A DNA stretch of 64,000 nucleotides. It comes from Mesorhizobium sp. (lineage in GTDB: Bacteria > Pseudomonadota > Alphaproteobacteria > Rhizobiales > Rhizobiaceae). Where the stretch lies: the NCBI GenBank assembly GCA_022833215.1, contig JAIPUZ010000086.1:1-64000 (forward strand), in the 5' to 3' direction. The stretch's first letter is position 1. Each line of letters starts with the position of its first letter. Position numbers and translations under genes: made by a program. Below are positions 44,497-53,879 of this stretch, piece by piece. The notes beneath the pieces were generated by a model. The model saw only the letters and a list, made by a program, of their open reading frames with translations. It was not told the origin of the DNA and searched no databases.

Positions 44497-46461
44497 ATGT
44501 TGAGACGGCTGGGATGGTATGCGCGGCGCCTCGCCGTCATGGAACGCGGCGAGATCCGCCATCGGATTCGCGAACAGATTGCAAGACGCGCCGCACGGCG
44601 CGAAAACGGCGGCTGGGCGCAATTCGCGATGCCCGGTGCGCGGCCCGTGCCCCTGCCGCTTTTCGCCCCCCTGCTCACGGGCGATCTTTCCGCTCCGGTC
44701 GCAGCGCAGCTCGCCATCGCGGCCGAAGCATTCCGTTCGGGCAAACTCAGGCTGCTGAACCGCGACTGGCCGCAAACCATCCTCGACGGGGCAGGCAGCG
44801 TTGCACCGGACGTCTGGACCCTCGACCCGGTCAGCGGCACACAGTGGCCCGGCCCGGACGTATCGGCCTTCGATATCGATTTCCGCTTCGAGGGCGGCCA
44901 TCGCGACGTCAAATATGTCGCGGAAGCCAACCGCCTGCATTTCCTCGCGGCCCCGGCAATTCATGCCCGCCGTACGGAAGATGCGACGCTGGCGCATGCC
45001 GTGCTCGGCTCCCTGTTCTCATGGATGCAGGCCAATCCGCCGGGACGGGGCGTCAACTGGTATTCCGGCATAGAGGCCGGCTACAGACTTGCCTCGCTCG
45101 CCTCTGTCGTCACGGTCCTCGATCCATGGATCGACAGCGCTGCCGGCGGGAAACTGGCGTCTTTCGTCGCCGCGCACGGCACATGGCTGGCGCGGTTTCC
45201 GTCGCTCTTTTCATCCGCGAACAACCATCTCGTCGCCGAGGCGATGGGGCTGGTGCTGGCCGCGCGCCTGCTGCCCGACCACCCGCACGCGGCGGACTGG
45301 CTGGCGCAGGGCCGGGGCCATCTCGATGGCAGGACATGCGCCCTGTTTCATGAGGATGGTGTCGGACAGGAGCAGTCGCCTGCCTATGCCGCCTTCACGC
45401 TGGAGATGTTGCTGATCGGCTTCGGGGCCATCGGTCCGGACGCGCCCTCCCCGGCTGCTCGGGAGCGGCTGGGCAAGGCAGCCGCGGCGCTGAACGCCTT
45501 CCTCGATGACGAGGGCCATGTTCCCCTGATCGGCGACGACGACCAGAGCCGCGTGCTTCTGGCCTATGGCAGCGCGGAACCGCGTTATGCGGCCTCCGTT
45601 TGCGCCGCGATCGCCGGATTTCTCCAGCGCCCGGAACTTGCCCCCGCCATTCGCGACCCGCATTGGCGCGACGTCGTATTCGCCGCGCCGCCACCCGGCC
45701 CGGCACCCTCCGACGGCACGACGACCTTTCCGCAGGGCGGCTACACGATCCGGCGCGGCGACATCGCCGGCCGCCGGGTCCATTTCACCTTCGATCACGG
45801 ACCGCTGGGGTTCGGCGCTCTGGCCGCGCACGGCCACGCCGATGCGCTTTCGGTATGGCTGTCGCTGGACGGCCGCCCGGTCCTCGTCGATGCCGGCACC
45901 TATCTCTACCATTCCGAAGGCGAGAACCGCCGCCGCTTCCGCGTGACCGCGGTCCACAACACGCTGACCCTCTCCGGCGCCAGCCAGAGCGAACCTTCCG
46001 GCCCCTTCAACTGGATGCCGCGCCGGGCGCGGGCCAGGCTGGAAAAAGGGGCGGACAGCGTGCCGCTCGACGTGTCTGCCTCGCATGACGGCTATGAAAA
46101 ACGCTTCGGAGTCGTCCATCGCCGCGACATCGCGGAGACCGCATACGGCTTCGACATCACCGACCGGCTGACCGGCGCAACGCCTGACGGCGAGGTGGAA
46201 ATCGCTTTCCTGCTGGCTCCCGATCTCGACGTCACGGCCCTTGACGGGCGCGTGACGGCACGCCGGGACGGGCAGGCCGAAATCGCGCTCGCCGCCCCCG
46301 AAGAGGCTTCCCTCGAAATCATACGCGCGGACGACATATCGGGCCGCGGCTTCCACTCACCGGGCTTCGGCGTGCTGCAGGAGGCGGCGACCGTGCTGTT
46401 CAGGGCGCCTGCAAATGCCATGCGCTGGCGCAGTTCGATCGTGCTCGACCCCGTAACGTGA
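44497..46461 (+). CDS. Heparinase II/III family protein (uronate polymer lyase-like)
   Basis: A 654-residue protein of the heparinase II/III type. An N-terminal alpha/alpha toroid (about residues 80-380, with GVNWYSGIEAGYRLASL and SSANNHLVAEAMGLVL) carries the Asn/His/Tyr region used by these lyases. A C-terminal beta-sandwich follows, beginning in GGYTIRRGDIAGRRVHFTFD with GHADALSVWLS and VDAGTYLYH. No signal peptide is evident, so its location is uncertain; many polysaccharide loci encode such proteins. Heparinase-fold lyases cleave uronic-acid-containing chains by beta-elimination, which fits the adjacent GDP-mannuronate-forming dehydrogenase. Confidence 0.88.
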   Translation: MLRRLGWYARRLAVMERGEIRHRIREQIARRAARRENGGWAQFAMPGARPVPLPLFAPLLTGDLSAPVAAQLAIAAEAFRSGKLRLLNRDWPQTILDGAGSVAPDVWTLDPVSGTQWPGPDVSAFDIDFRFEGGHRDVKYVAEANRLHFLAAPAIHARRTEDATLAHAVLGSLFSWMQANPPGRGVNWYSGIEAGYRLASLASVVTVLDPWIDSAAGGKLASFVAAHGTWLARFPSLFSSANNHLVAEAMGLVLAARLLPDHPHAADWLAQGRGHLDGRTCALFHEDGVGQEQSPAYAAFTLEMLLIGFGAIGPDAPSPAARERLGKAAAALNAFLDDEGHVPLIGDDDQSRVLLAYGSAEPRYAASVCAAIAGFLQRPELAPAIRDPHWRDVVFAAPPPGPAPSDGTTTFPQGGYTIRRGDIAGRRVHFTFDHGPLGFGALAAHGHADALSVWLSLDGRPVLVDAGTYLYHSEGENRRRFRVTAVHNTLTLSGASQSEPSGPFNWMPRRARARLEKGADSVPLDVSASHDGYEKRFGVVHRRDIAETAYGFDITDRLTGATPDGEVEIAFLLAPDLDVTALDGRVTARRDGQAEIALAAPEEASLEIIRADDISGRGFHSPGFGVLQEAATVLFRAPANAMRWRSSIVLDPVT

Positions 46462-46551
46462 CCTTTACCTGTCGGGGTTAGACCGGTTCGGACAGGGATC
46501 GGACGGATTACCGTCGGCGTAACGACAACAAGGCAAAGCGGTCAGACAACC

Positions 46552-47865
46552 ATGAAAATATCCATTTTCGGACTGGGATATGTGGGCACCGTATGCGCGG
46601 CCTGCATGGCCGAGCGCGGCCATGAGGTGATCGGCTGCGATGTCAGCGAATCCAAGGTCGCCCTCATCAATGCCGGCCAGAGCCCGATCATCGAAAAGGA
46701 CATCGGCGAGCTGGTCGCGGCCAAGGTCGCCGCCGGCAGCCTGCGCGCGACGGCCTCGACCGAAGAGGCGATCATGGGCAGCGACCTGTCGCTGCTTTGC
46801 GTCGGCACCCCGTCGCGGCCCAACGGCTCGCTCGACCTGTCGGCCGTCGAGGCGGTGGCGCGGCAGATCGGCGCGGTGCTCGCCACCAAGGACAGCTACC
46901 ATTCCGTCGTCATCCGCTCCACAGTCCTGCCGGGAACGCTGGCCGACCTCGTGGTGCCGGCGCTGGAAGAAGCTTCCGGCAAGAAGCTGGGCGTCGCCTT
47001 CGGCGTTGCCTCCAACCCCGAATTCATGCGCGAAGGCTCGGCCGTCGCCGACTTCAACAATCCCGCCAAGACCGTGATCGGCGCCGAGGACGAGACCACG
47101 CGCAAGCGGCTGCTGGAACTCTATGACGGCCTGCCGGGGCAGACCATCGTGACCGAGCCGCGGCTGGCGGAGCTGGTGAAGTACACCGACAACACCTGGC
47201 ACGCGCTGAAAGTGGCCTTCGGCAACGAGATCGGCAATGTGTGCAAGGCAGCCGGCGTCGACAGCCACGACCTGATGAAGGTGTTCTTCGCGGACACCAA
47301 GCTCAACATCTCCAGCGCCTATCTGCTGCCGGGGTTTGCCTTCGGCGGCTCCTGCCTGCCCAAGGACGTGCGCGCCATCAACGCCTATGCGGTCCAGCAC
47401 GACGTGGAAGCGCCGCTGCTGAAATCGCTGATGCCTTCCAACAAGCAGCAGATCGAACGCGCCCTGCAATGGGTGCTCGGCCACGGCAAGCGCAATGTCG
47501 GCTTCCTCGGCTTCTCCTTCAAGGCCGGCACGGACGACCTGCGCGAAAGCCCCTATCTGGAGCTGATCGAACGCCTGCTCGGCAAGGGCTGCGACATCCG
47601 CATATTCGACCAGAACGTGTCGCTGGCGAAACTGGTCGGCGCCAACAAAGCCTATCTGATGAACGCCATCCCCCATGTCACCCAGCTGATGGTGCCGTCG
47701 GTCGATGACGTGGTGAAGCACGCCGACATTCTGGTGGCGACAAGCCGCTCGCCCGAATACGAGGCGGTGGTGGAAAAGATGCGACCCGATCAGGTGCTGC
47801 TGGACATGGCGCGCCTTCCCAACATCGAGCGCGTTGCGGGGACCTATGACGGCATCAACTGGTAG
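46552..47865 (+). CDS. algD: GDP-mannose 6-dehydrogenase, AlgD type
   Basis: A 437-residue nucleotide-sugar dehydrogenase. The N-terminal NAD motif is GLGYVGTVCA. The catalytic cysteine is Cys268 in GFAFGGSCLPKDVRA, the same residue number as in Pseudomonas AlgD (436 residues), and other AlgD-like stretches follow: LRESPYLELIERLLGKG and DIRIFDQNVSLAKL. The GFAFGGSCLPKD form is typical of GDP-mannose enzymes, whereas UDP-glucose dehydrogenases usually have GxGFGGxCFPKD. The product would be GDP-mannuronic acid for the polymer. UDP-sugar specificity remains possible. The next gene overlaps by 20 bases. Confidence 0.85.
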   Translation: MKISIFGLGYVGTVCAACMAERGHEVIGCDVSESKVALINAGQSPIIEKDIGELVAAKVAAGSLRATASTEEAIMGSDLSLLCVGTPSRPNGSLDLSAVEAVARQIGAVLATKDSYHSVVIRSTVLPGTLADLVVPALEEASGKKLGVAFGVASNPEFMREGSAVADFNNPAKTVIGAEDETTRKRLLELYDGLPGQTIVTEPRLAELVKYTDNTWHALKVAFGNEIGNVCKAAGVDSHDLMKVFFADTKLNISSAYLLPGFAFGGSCLPKDVRAINAYAVQHDVEAPLLKSLMPSNKQQIERALQWVLGHGKRNVGFLGFSFKAGTDDLRESPYLELIERLLGKGCDIRIFDQNVSLAKLVGANKAYLMNAIPHVTQLMVPSVDDVVKHADILVATSRSPEYEAVVEKMRPDQVLLDMARLPNIERVAGTYDGINW

Positions 47866-49051
47866 GCGCGTCCTCATCATCGTCGAGAACCTGCCGGTGC
47901 CTTTCGACCGGCGCGTCTGGTCGGAAGCCACAACGCTGGTCAGGGCCGGCTATCAGGTCTCGGTGATCTGCCCGAAAGGCAAGGGCTCGACCGCTTCCTA
48001 CGAGGTGATCGACGGCGTGCATATATATCGCCATTCGCTGCCGCTCGATGCCGAGGGCGTGCTGGGCTATGCGCTGGAATACAGCGCCGCCCTGTTCTGG
48101 GAATTCCTGCTTTCGCTCAAGGTGGCGTGGCAGCGGGGCTTCGACGTCATCCATGCCTGCAACCCCCCGGACACCATCTTCCTGATCGGCGGCTTCTACC
48201 GGCTGTTCGGCAAGAAGTTCCTGTTCGACCACCACGACATCAATCCCGAGCTCTACGAGGCAAAGTTCGGCCGCCGCGATTTCGGCTGGAAGCTGATGGT
48301 GTGGCTGGAACGCCTGTCGTTCCGCACCGCAAACCGCTCGCTTGCCACCAACGAAAGCTATCGGGAAATCGCCATCACGCGCGGCGGCATGGCCCCGGAC
48401 AAGGTGCATATCGTACGCTCCGGCCCCAATCTGGACCGCGTGCGCGAGGTGGAACCGGATCCGAAATGGCGCAACGGCCGCCGCTTCGTCGTCGGCTATG
48501 TCGGCGTCATCGGCAAGCAGGAGGGGCTCGACCTTCTGCTGGAATCGGTCAGCCATCTGGTCAATGTGCGCAAGCGCGACGACATCCAGTTCGTCATCTG
48601 CGGCGGCGGACCCGAGCTGGAAGCGATCAGGGCCGAAAGCGCGGCAATGGGGCTTGGCGACTATGTGACCTTCACCGGACGCTGCCCGGACGAGACGCTG
48701 TTCTCGGCGCTCTCCACCTCCGACGTCTGTGTCAACCCCGACCGGCCGACGGCGATGAACGACAAATCGACCATGAACAAGATCATGGAGTACATGGCGC
48801 TCGGAAAACCGATCGTGCAATATGACCTGCGCGAAGGCCGGTTCTCCGCGCAGGAAGCCTCGCTCTACGCAACATGCACCGATCCGGCCGATTTCGGCGA
48901 CAAGATCGCCGAGCTGCTGGACGATCCCGAACGCCGCGCGGCCATGGGGGATTTCGGACGCGAGCGCGTGCGCAACGAGCTGGCATGGAACTACGAGGCG
49001 CCGAAGCTGCTGGCCGCCTATGAGGCGCTGTTCACGGCACGCGGGAAATAA
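47846..49051 (+). CDS. Glycosyltransferase family 4
   Basis: A 401-residue GT-B glycosyltransferase. The N-terminal domain opens with VLIIVENLPVPFDRRVW, and the donor site has the family E-x7-E-like region in NDKSTMNKIMEYMALGKPIV. GPNLDRV and VGYVGVIGKQEGLDLLLESV are typical. The start ATG 47846 lies inside the end of algD (20-base overlap); TTG 47834 is less likely. The gene is probably translationally coupled to algD, which suggests that this enzyme may be the one using the uronic-acid donor. Confidence 0.88.
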   Translation: MTASTGRRVLIIVENLPVPFDRRVWSEATTLVRAGYQVSVICPKGKGSTASYEVIDGVHIYRHSLPLDAEGVLGYALEYSAALFWEFLLSLKVAWQRGFDVIHACNPPDTIFLIGGFYRLFGKKFLFDHHDINPELYEAKFGRRDFGWKLMVWLERLSFRTANRSLATNESYREIAITRGGMAPDKVHIVRSGPNLDRVREVEPDPKWRNGRRFVVGYVGVIGKQEGLDLLLESVSHLVNVRKRDDIQFVICGGGPELEAIRAESAAMGLGDYVTFTGRCPDETLFSALSTSDVCVNPDRPTAMNDKSTMNKIMEYMALGKPIVQYDLREGRFSAQEASLYATCTDPADFGDKIAELLDDPERRAAMGDFGRERVRNELAWNYEAPKLLAAYEALFTARGK

Positions 49052-49063
49052 GGGCGACGGCTC

Positions 49064-50968
49064 ATGTGCGGCATCTTCGGATTTCATGCCAGGGCGCGCC
49101 TGTCGCTCGATGCCGAACTGAACGCGGCCACGGATCTTCTGGCCCATCGCGGGCCGGACGGGCGCGGCACCTTTGCCGCGCGCAGCCCGGATGGCGAATG
49201 GCAGGTCGGGCTTGGTCACCGCCGCCTGTCGATCCTCGACATCGAGGGCAGCCCGCAGCCGATGCATTCGCACGATGGCCGCTACACCATCGTCTACAAT
49301 GGCGAGATCTATAACTATATCGAGCTGCGCGCCGAGCTTGCGGAACGCGGCCACCGCTTCGCCACGCAGGGCGATACCGAAGTGCTGATCGAGGCGTGGC
49401 GGGCCTGGGGCGAGGATTGCCTCTCCCGCTTCAACGGCATGTTCGCCTTCCTTTTGTGGGACAACCGGACCGGCCGCCTGATCGCGGCGCGCGATCCGTT
49501 CGGCAAGAAGCCGCTGTTCGTCGCAAGGGCGGAAGGCGCGCATGTCTTCGCTTCGGAAATCGAGCCGCTGCGCAAATTTCCGGGCGTCGACGACCGGCTG
49601 GACCAGGATTCGCTGCGGGAATATCTGAGCTACCGCTATGTGCCGGGACCGGCGACCTTCTTCAGGGGTATCGCCAAGGTGCCGCCCGGCACCTTCATGG
49701 CGCTGGACGGCGACACGGTTTCCGCGACCCGCTATTTCACGACGCCGTTCTCGCGAACCACACCCGACATCACCAACTTCGACGAGGCGCTGCGCCTGTT
49801 CTCGGACCGGCTCGACGCGGCGGTGCAATTGCGGCTGCGCTCCGACGCGCCGTTCGGCGCCTATCTGTCCGGCGGGCTCGATTCCTCGATGATCGTGGCG
49901 CTGATGAGCCGGCACATGGACAAGCCGGTCTCGACCTTCTCGGTCGGGTTCGACGTGCCCGGCTCCTCCGAGCTGCCCTATGCGAGGCAGGTCGCCGATG
50001 CATTCGGCACCGACCACCATGAGCTTGCCGTGGGCCTGAACGAGTTCACCTCCGTTTGGGAGGAGGCGGTGCTGCGGCGCGGCGCGCCGGTGGCCGAGCC
50101 CTCCGACCTGCCTGTGCTGCTGCTGTCGAAAATGGCGAGCCGCAGCGTCAAGATGGTGCTGACCGGGGAAGGCGCCGACGAGCTTCTGGGCGGCTATCCA
50201 AAGCACCGCGCCGAACCGTGGGTCGCGCTCTACCAGCGGCTGGTGCCGGGCGTCCTGCACGACGCCGTCGTCGCTCCCGGCGCGCGCGCCCTGCCCTATG
50301 CGCTGCGTCGCGTGAAGACCGTTGCGGGCGTCGCCGGCATTCGCGACCAGCAGGCCCGCATGGCTGCCTGGTTCGGTGGCGGCGATGCCGAACTGGCCGG
50401 GGCGCTCTATGCGGGCGCGCCCGCTTCACGCGATCTCGACCCCCTGCCCTTCGCGGCTGACGGAGCCGCCAGCGCCCTGAAGCGCATGCTGCATTTCGAC
50501 CAGACCTCGTGGCTGCCCGACAACCTGCTGGAACGCGGCGACCGCATGATGATGGCCGGCTCCATCGAGGGTCGCATGCCGTTCATGGATGTGGGACTTG
50601 CCGAACTCGTCGCCCGCTTCCCGGACGCCTTCCTGACCGGCGCGCCGAAGGGAAAGCGCGTGCTGCGCACGCTGGCCGCCCGCATGCTGCCGGAGGCCAT
50701 CGTAACGCGAAAGAAAGTCGGCTTCCGGGTGCCGGTGGAGCAATGGTTCAGGACCGGCATGGCCGACCAGATGCGCGACCTCCTGCAATCGGGCGATGCA
50801 ACGGTCAGGCAGGTCTGCAACGCCGGCGAAATCGACCGGCTGATGAGCGAGCATCTGGGCGGCAGGCACAACCACGAAAAGCTGCTGTGGGCGCTTGCCA
50901 ATCTCGAGCAGTTCTTCCGCATTTTCCGGCCGGCGACGGGCCAGATCGCCGGACGCTCGTCCGGATGA
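49064..50968 (+). CDS. Asparagine-synthase-like glutamine amidotransferase
   Basis: A 634-residue enzyme with an N-terminal Ntn glutaminase domain (catalytic Cys2 in MCGIFGFHA; also LAHRGPDGRG and YNGEIYNY) and a C-terminal synthetase domain with the ATP-pyrophosphatase loop SGGLDSS. Both domains are complete. In a housekeeping setting this would be AsnB. In polysaccharide loci, homologues such as WbpS amidate uronic acids, and the run algD, GT4, this gene suggests that role here. It starts 12 bp after the glycosyltransferase stop. Confidence 0.88.
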   Translation: MCGIFGFHARARLSLDAELNAATDLLAHRGPDGRGTFAARSPDGEWQVGLGHRRLSILDIEGSPQPMHSHDGRYTIVYNGEIYNYIELRAELAERGHRFATQGDTEVLIEAWRAWGEDCLSRFNGMFAFLLWDNRTGRLIAARDPFGKKPLFVARAEGAHVFASEIEPLRKFPGVDDRLDQDSLREYLSYRYVPGPATFFRGIAKVPPGTFMALDGDTVSATRYFTTPFSRTTPDITNFDEALRLFSDRLDAAVQLRLRSDAPFGAYLSGGLDSSMIVALMSRHMDKPVSTFSVGFDVPGSSELPYARQVADAFGTDHHELAVGLNEFTSVWEEAVLRRGAPVAEPSDLPVLLLSKMASRSVKMVLTGEGADELLGGYPKHRAEPWVALYQRLVPGVLHDAVVAPGARALPYALRRVKTVAGVAGIRDQQARMAAWFGGGDAELAGALYAGAPASRDLDPLPFAADGAASALKRMLHFDQTSWLPDNLLERGDRMMMAGSIEGRMPFMDVGLAELVARFPDAFLTGAPKGKRVLRTLAARMLPEAIVTRKKVGFRVPVEQWFRTGMADQMRDLLQSGDATVRQVCNAGEIDRLMSEHLGGRHNHEKLLWALANLEQFFRIFRPATGQIAGRSSG

Positions 50969-51133
50969 TCGACAGAGCACTGGAATCACCAAAACCCGAA
51001 TCGCTTCCGTAACGATCCCTGATCGCCAATGGGATCAGGCAAGGCTCCATGGCTGCCGGCAGGACGCCTCGTCATTACACCGTCGATTCAGAGCCGCAAC
51101 GATCGCCCATCTGTGCAGCCATGCAGCGAACGC

Positions 51134-52237
51134 TCACTGCCTGACGGCGAGCGCCTTGCGGTAGACTTTCGCCAGCCCGCCGACCATCGATTCGAGCCCG
51201 AAATGATCCTTGTAAATCCGGCGTGAGGCAGCGCGGAAGCTTTCCCGAAGGGCCTTGTCGCCGATCACCCTGCCCAGCGCCCGCGCAATCCCCTCCGGGT
51301 CGTCGGGGGTGATGAACAGGCCGTTCTCGCCCTCTCGCAGCACGTCCGGCACCGAGCCCACCGGTGTCGCAACAAGCGCCGCGCCCGCGCAGGCGCCTTC
51401 CAGCAGACAGACCGGCAACACCTCGTTGCGCGAGGGCAGAACGACGATGTCGGCTTGTCGGTAAAGCGGCAGGATGGCGTCGCGGGCAATCCAGCCGGTG
51501 AACTCCACCCGTCCCGAAAGACCGAGCGTTTCGGCGCGCTCGCGAAAGCCGGCCACATCGCCTGTCCCCGCGAATGTCATGCGCCAGCCGGGCAGGTCGT
51601 CCGGCAAAAGGGCGAGCGCCTGCAACAATGCAGCGGCCCCTTTCGCATCGGTCAGATTGCCGGCGAACAGCAGGCGCACCGGCGCACCCTGTTCGCGCGG
51701 CCGGGGCGCATCGGGCGCGAAATCGGCAACCCCGTTGGCGACGACATCGAAGCGCCCGGCCGGCATGGCGTAGAAGCGGGCGACATACCCGCGCCAGTAA
51801 TCGCCCAGAACGATGATGGCCGAGGCCCGCTCCAGAACACGCCTCAGCACGGGCACCCAGCCCGGCTGCCTCTCACCCGGCTTCGGGAATGCCGAGCCAT
51901 GGAAATGCACGACCGTTGCCACGCCGAACAGGCGCGCCACGCCCTGCATCATCCATTTGCGCCACGCCGATGCATTGGTCGCCGCGTTCAGATGGACGAT
52001 GTCGTAGTGCCGCATCGCCACCATCCAGACATAGCGCAGGAAGGCGAGCGGAAAATGCAGCACCCATCCTGCCCCGGACGCATCGCCGCGCGAGGCGAGG
52101 AAGTCCATTTCCAGACCGAGCTCGGGATGCGCATGCAGTTCCTCATCGACATGGGAAAAGAGCGTCTCGATACCGCCACGCCCTTTCAGGCCACGCGGCA
52201 CGATACACAGCACGCGCAAGGGGCGAGGTGCCGTCAT
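51134..52237 (-). CDS. Glycosyltransferase family 4
   Basis: A 367-residue GT-B glycosyltransferase. The N-terminal domain has VLCIVPRGLKGRGGIETLF with an early Gly-rich acceptor loop, and the donor domain shows LLFAGNLTDAKGAAALLQAL and the E-x7-E motif EVLPVCLLE. Its ATG overlaps the stop of the upstream gene by 4 bases, so the two are translationally coupled. It converges with the amidotransferase gene across 165 bp in which I see no clear terminator. The sugar is unknown. Confidence 0.88.
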   Translation of the reverse strand: MTAPRPLRVLCIVPRGLKGRGGIETLFSHVDEELHAHPELGLEMDFLASRGDASGAGWVLHFPLAFLRYVWMVAMRHYDIVHLNAATNASAWRKWMMQGVARLFGVATVVHFHGSAFPKPGERQPGWVPVLRRVLERASAIIVLGDYWRGYVARFYAMPAGRFDVVANGVADFAPDAPRPREQGAPVRLLFAGNLTDAKGAAALLQALALLPDDLPGWRMTFAGTGDVAGFRERAETLGLSGRVEFTGWIARDAILPLYRQADIVVLPSRNEVLPVCLLEGACAGAALVATPVGSVPDVLREGENGLFITPDDPEGIARALGRVIGDKALRESFRAASRRIYKDHFGLESMVGGLAKVYRKALAVRQ

Positions 52238-53721
52238 CGGGCCCGGCGTCCCTTGCCGCGCCGCACGGGAACGATGCAGTCGATCGCCTCAAGCTGCCCC
52301 GTGGCGGTGAGCGTATGCACTTTCGGATAGGTCGATTTTTCCGGCGACAGGATTGGAACCGGCGTCGTCAGGCGCACCGTCGTCTCGTTCAGTTCGACGA
52401 GATCGGCCAGGCCGAGCGCGCCGCCATATCCGTTCGTACCGTCCTGCAAGGGCAGCACGATACGATCGCCCACACGCACGAAATGCCCGCCCGGCCTTGC
52501 CGACGTCCGGTCGACCGTCACCGGGTTGGCGGGATGAGGCACCCATGGTCCCTGCAGACCGGGTGCATGGAAAACCACGAGCGTGTCGGAGGCGCTGCCA
52601 TAGCCATAGCGTTCGGTGGCGAACAGCCACAGGCGGCCTTCATGCTCCAGCAAGGTCGCATCGAAAAGCTCCCGATCCGGGATCAGAACCGCATGCCGGA
52701 CCCAGCGCTCGGGGAAGGATTCCGCGCGGTAGAGGATCAGATTGCCCCCCGAACCACCTTCCGGCAGCATCCAGATTTCGCCGTCACGCGCGAACACCTG
52801 CGGATAGGACAGATGGTGAGGCTCATCCAGAACGCAGCGCGGCACCGTCGCCGTTCCGTTGGCGAACACTTCGGCAACGGAAATCACCGCCTTGTCGGAA
52901 TCGTAGGGACAATCCTCCACGAAGATGAAATGCCTGCCCTCCCATTCGAAGGGAAACGGATCGGCATAGAAGCGCCTGCCGTCGTCGGGCAAGGTGATCC
53001 AGGGCTCGCCGGCAAGCAGGCCGGTATCGACAACCCTCGCGCCCTTGTGGAACCGGTAGCGCACATCCCAGCGGTGGATATGGGAGACAAGGCGCTGGAT
53101 CGTGCCCCTGATCTGGCGCGGGATCATGGACAGCAGCCAGGCGCCGGTCAGTTGTCCGCCGGTCGGGCGCTCCAGCGCGCCAGCCGCAGGACGGCGGGCG
53201 GGCGTCCCGCCATCGGGATGGCGATGGGCCGCGGCGACCATCAGCGTCACCATGCCGGCCAAGACATCGTCCATGCCGCGCAGCAGCGAAAGACGACTGT
53301 CGACCATGGGCTTTCCACGGACCACGGAATGCTGACCGTCGAGGACGATGTCGACATTCGGCAATTGCCCGCGCAGCAGCATCAACGCCGCCCCCGCAGG
53401 CGAGGAAAAGCCCGAGAAGACAGGCTTCAGGGCCGGAGAGGCAACGGCCGCATCCGCGCCAGTCAGATCGAGCCTGAGCGCCATGTCCGTCCGCGCAGGC
53501 GACAGCTGTACGCCCGGCACCATGTCGAGCAGGCCGTTCATGCGAATCCGGAGAGCCCTGCGCTCGAAGCGAAGCAGCCGGTCCAGCGCCAGCCATCCCG
53601 CATCCTGTGCGCCGGCACCCACCAGCGCGACATCGTGACCGAGCGCCCGCAACCGGTCGGCCACGACGACGTGCATGCGACGCACCGCGTTTTCGGGCAC
53701 AAGAACATCGATCGCGCTCAT
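52234..53721 (-). CDS. Polysaccharide protein with formyltransferase-like N-domain and GINT1-type beta-propeller
   Basis: A protein of about 495 residues in two parts. The N-terminal 200 residues resemble the formyltransferase-like Rossmann domain found in some polysaccharide proteins (opening IDVLVPENAVRRMHVVVADR). The C-terminal 260 residues look like a five-bladed beta-propeller, with repeats such as FYADPFPFEWEGRHFIFVED, SYPQVFARDGEIWMLPEGG and LLEHEGRLWLFATE. This is the propeller seen at the N-terminus of plant GINT1 and in GH43-like folds. No formyl-folate motif is obvious, so the enzyme activity is uncertain. The start is also uncertain: ATG 53721, ATG 53748 or GTG 53805. It is coupled to the downstream GT4. 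Confidence 0.6.
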   Translation of the reverse strand: MSAIDVLVPENAVRRMHVVVADRLRALGHDVALVGAGAQDAGWLALDRLLRFERRALRIRMNGLLDMVPGVQLSPARTDMALRLDLTGADAAVASPALKPVFSGFSSPAGAALMLLRGQLPNVDIVLDGQHSVVRGKPMVDSRLSLLRGMDDVLAGMVTLMVAAAHRHPDGGTPARRPAAGALERPTGGQLTGAWLLSMIPRQIRGTIQRLVSHIHRWDVRYRFHKGARVVDTGLLAGEPWITLPDDGRRFYADPFPFEWEGRHFIFVEDCPYDSDKAVISVAEVFANGTATVPRCVLDEPHHLSYPQVFARDGEIWMLPEGGSGGNLILYRAESFPERWVRHAVLIPDRELFDATLLEHEGRLWLFATERYGYGSASDTLVVFHAPGLQGPWVPHPANPVTVDRTSARPGGHFVRVGDRIVLPLQDGTNGYGGALGLADLVELNETTVRLTTPVPILSPEKSTYPKVHTLTATGQLEAIDCIVPVRRGKGRRAR

Positions 53722-53879
53722 GGAGAAACCATCACAAACTGCCTGCATGACGTGGCGCCCCCGGAGTGGCTGGCCGGAGACGCGCCTGACCACAGTAATG
53801 GTCACGAAACGCTAAGTTCGGCTTAAGGCGACCGCGGACGGGCGCAGCCTGCCACCGGCTCATGCGCGGCCGTCCGGCA

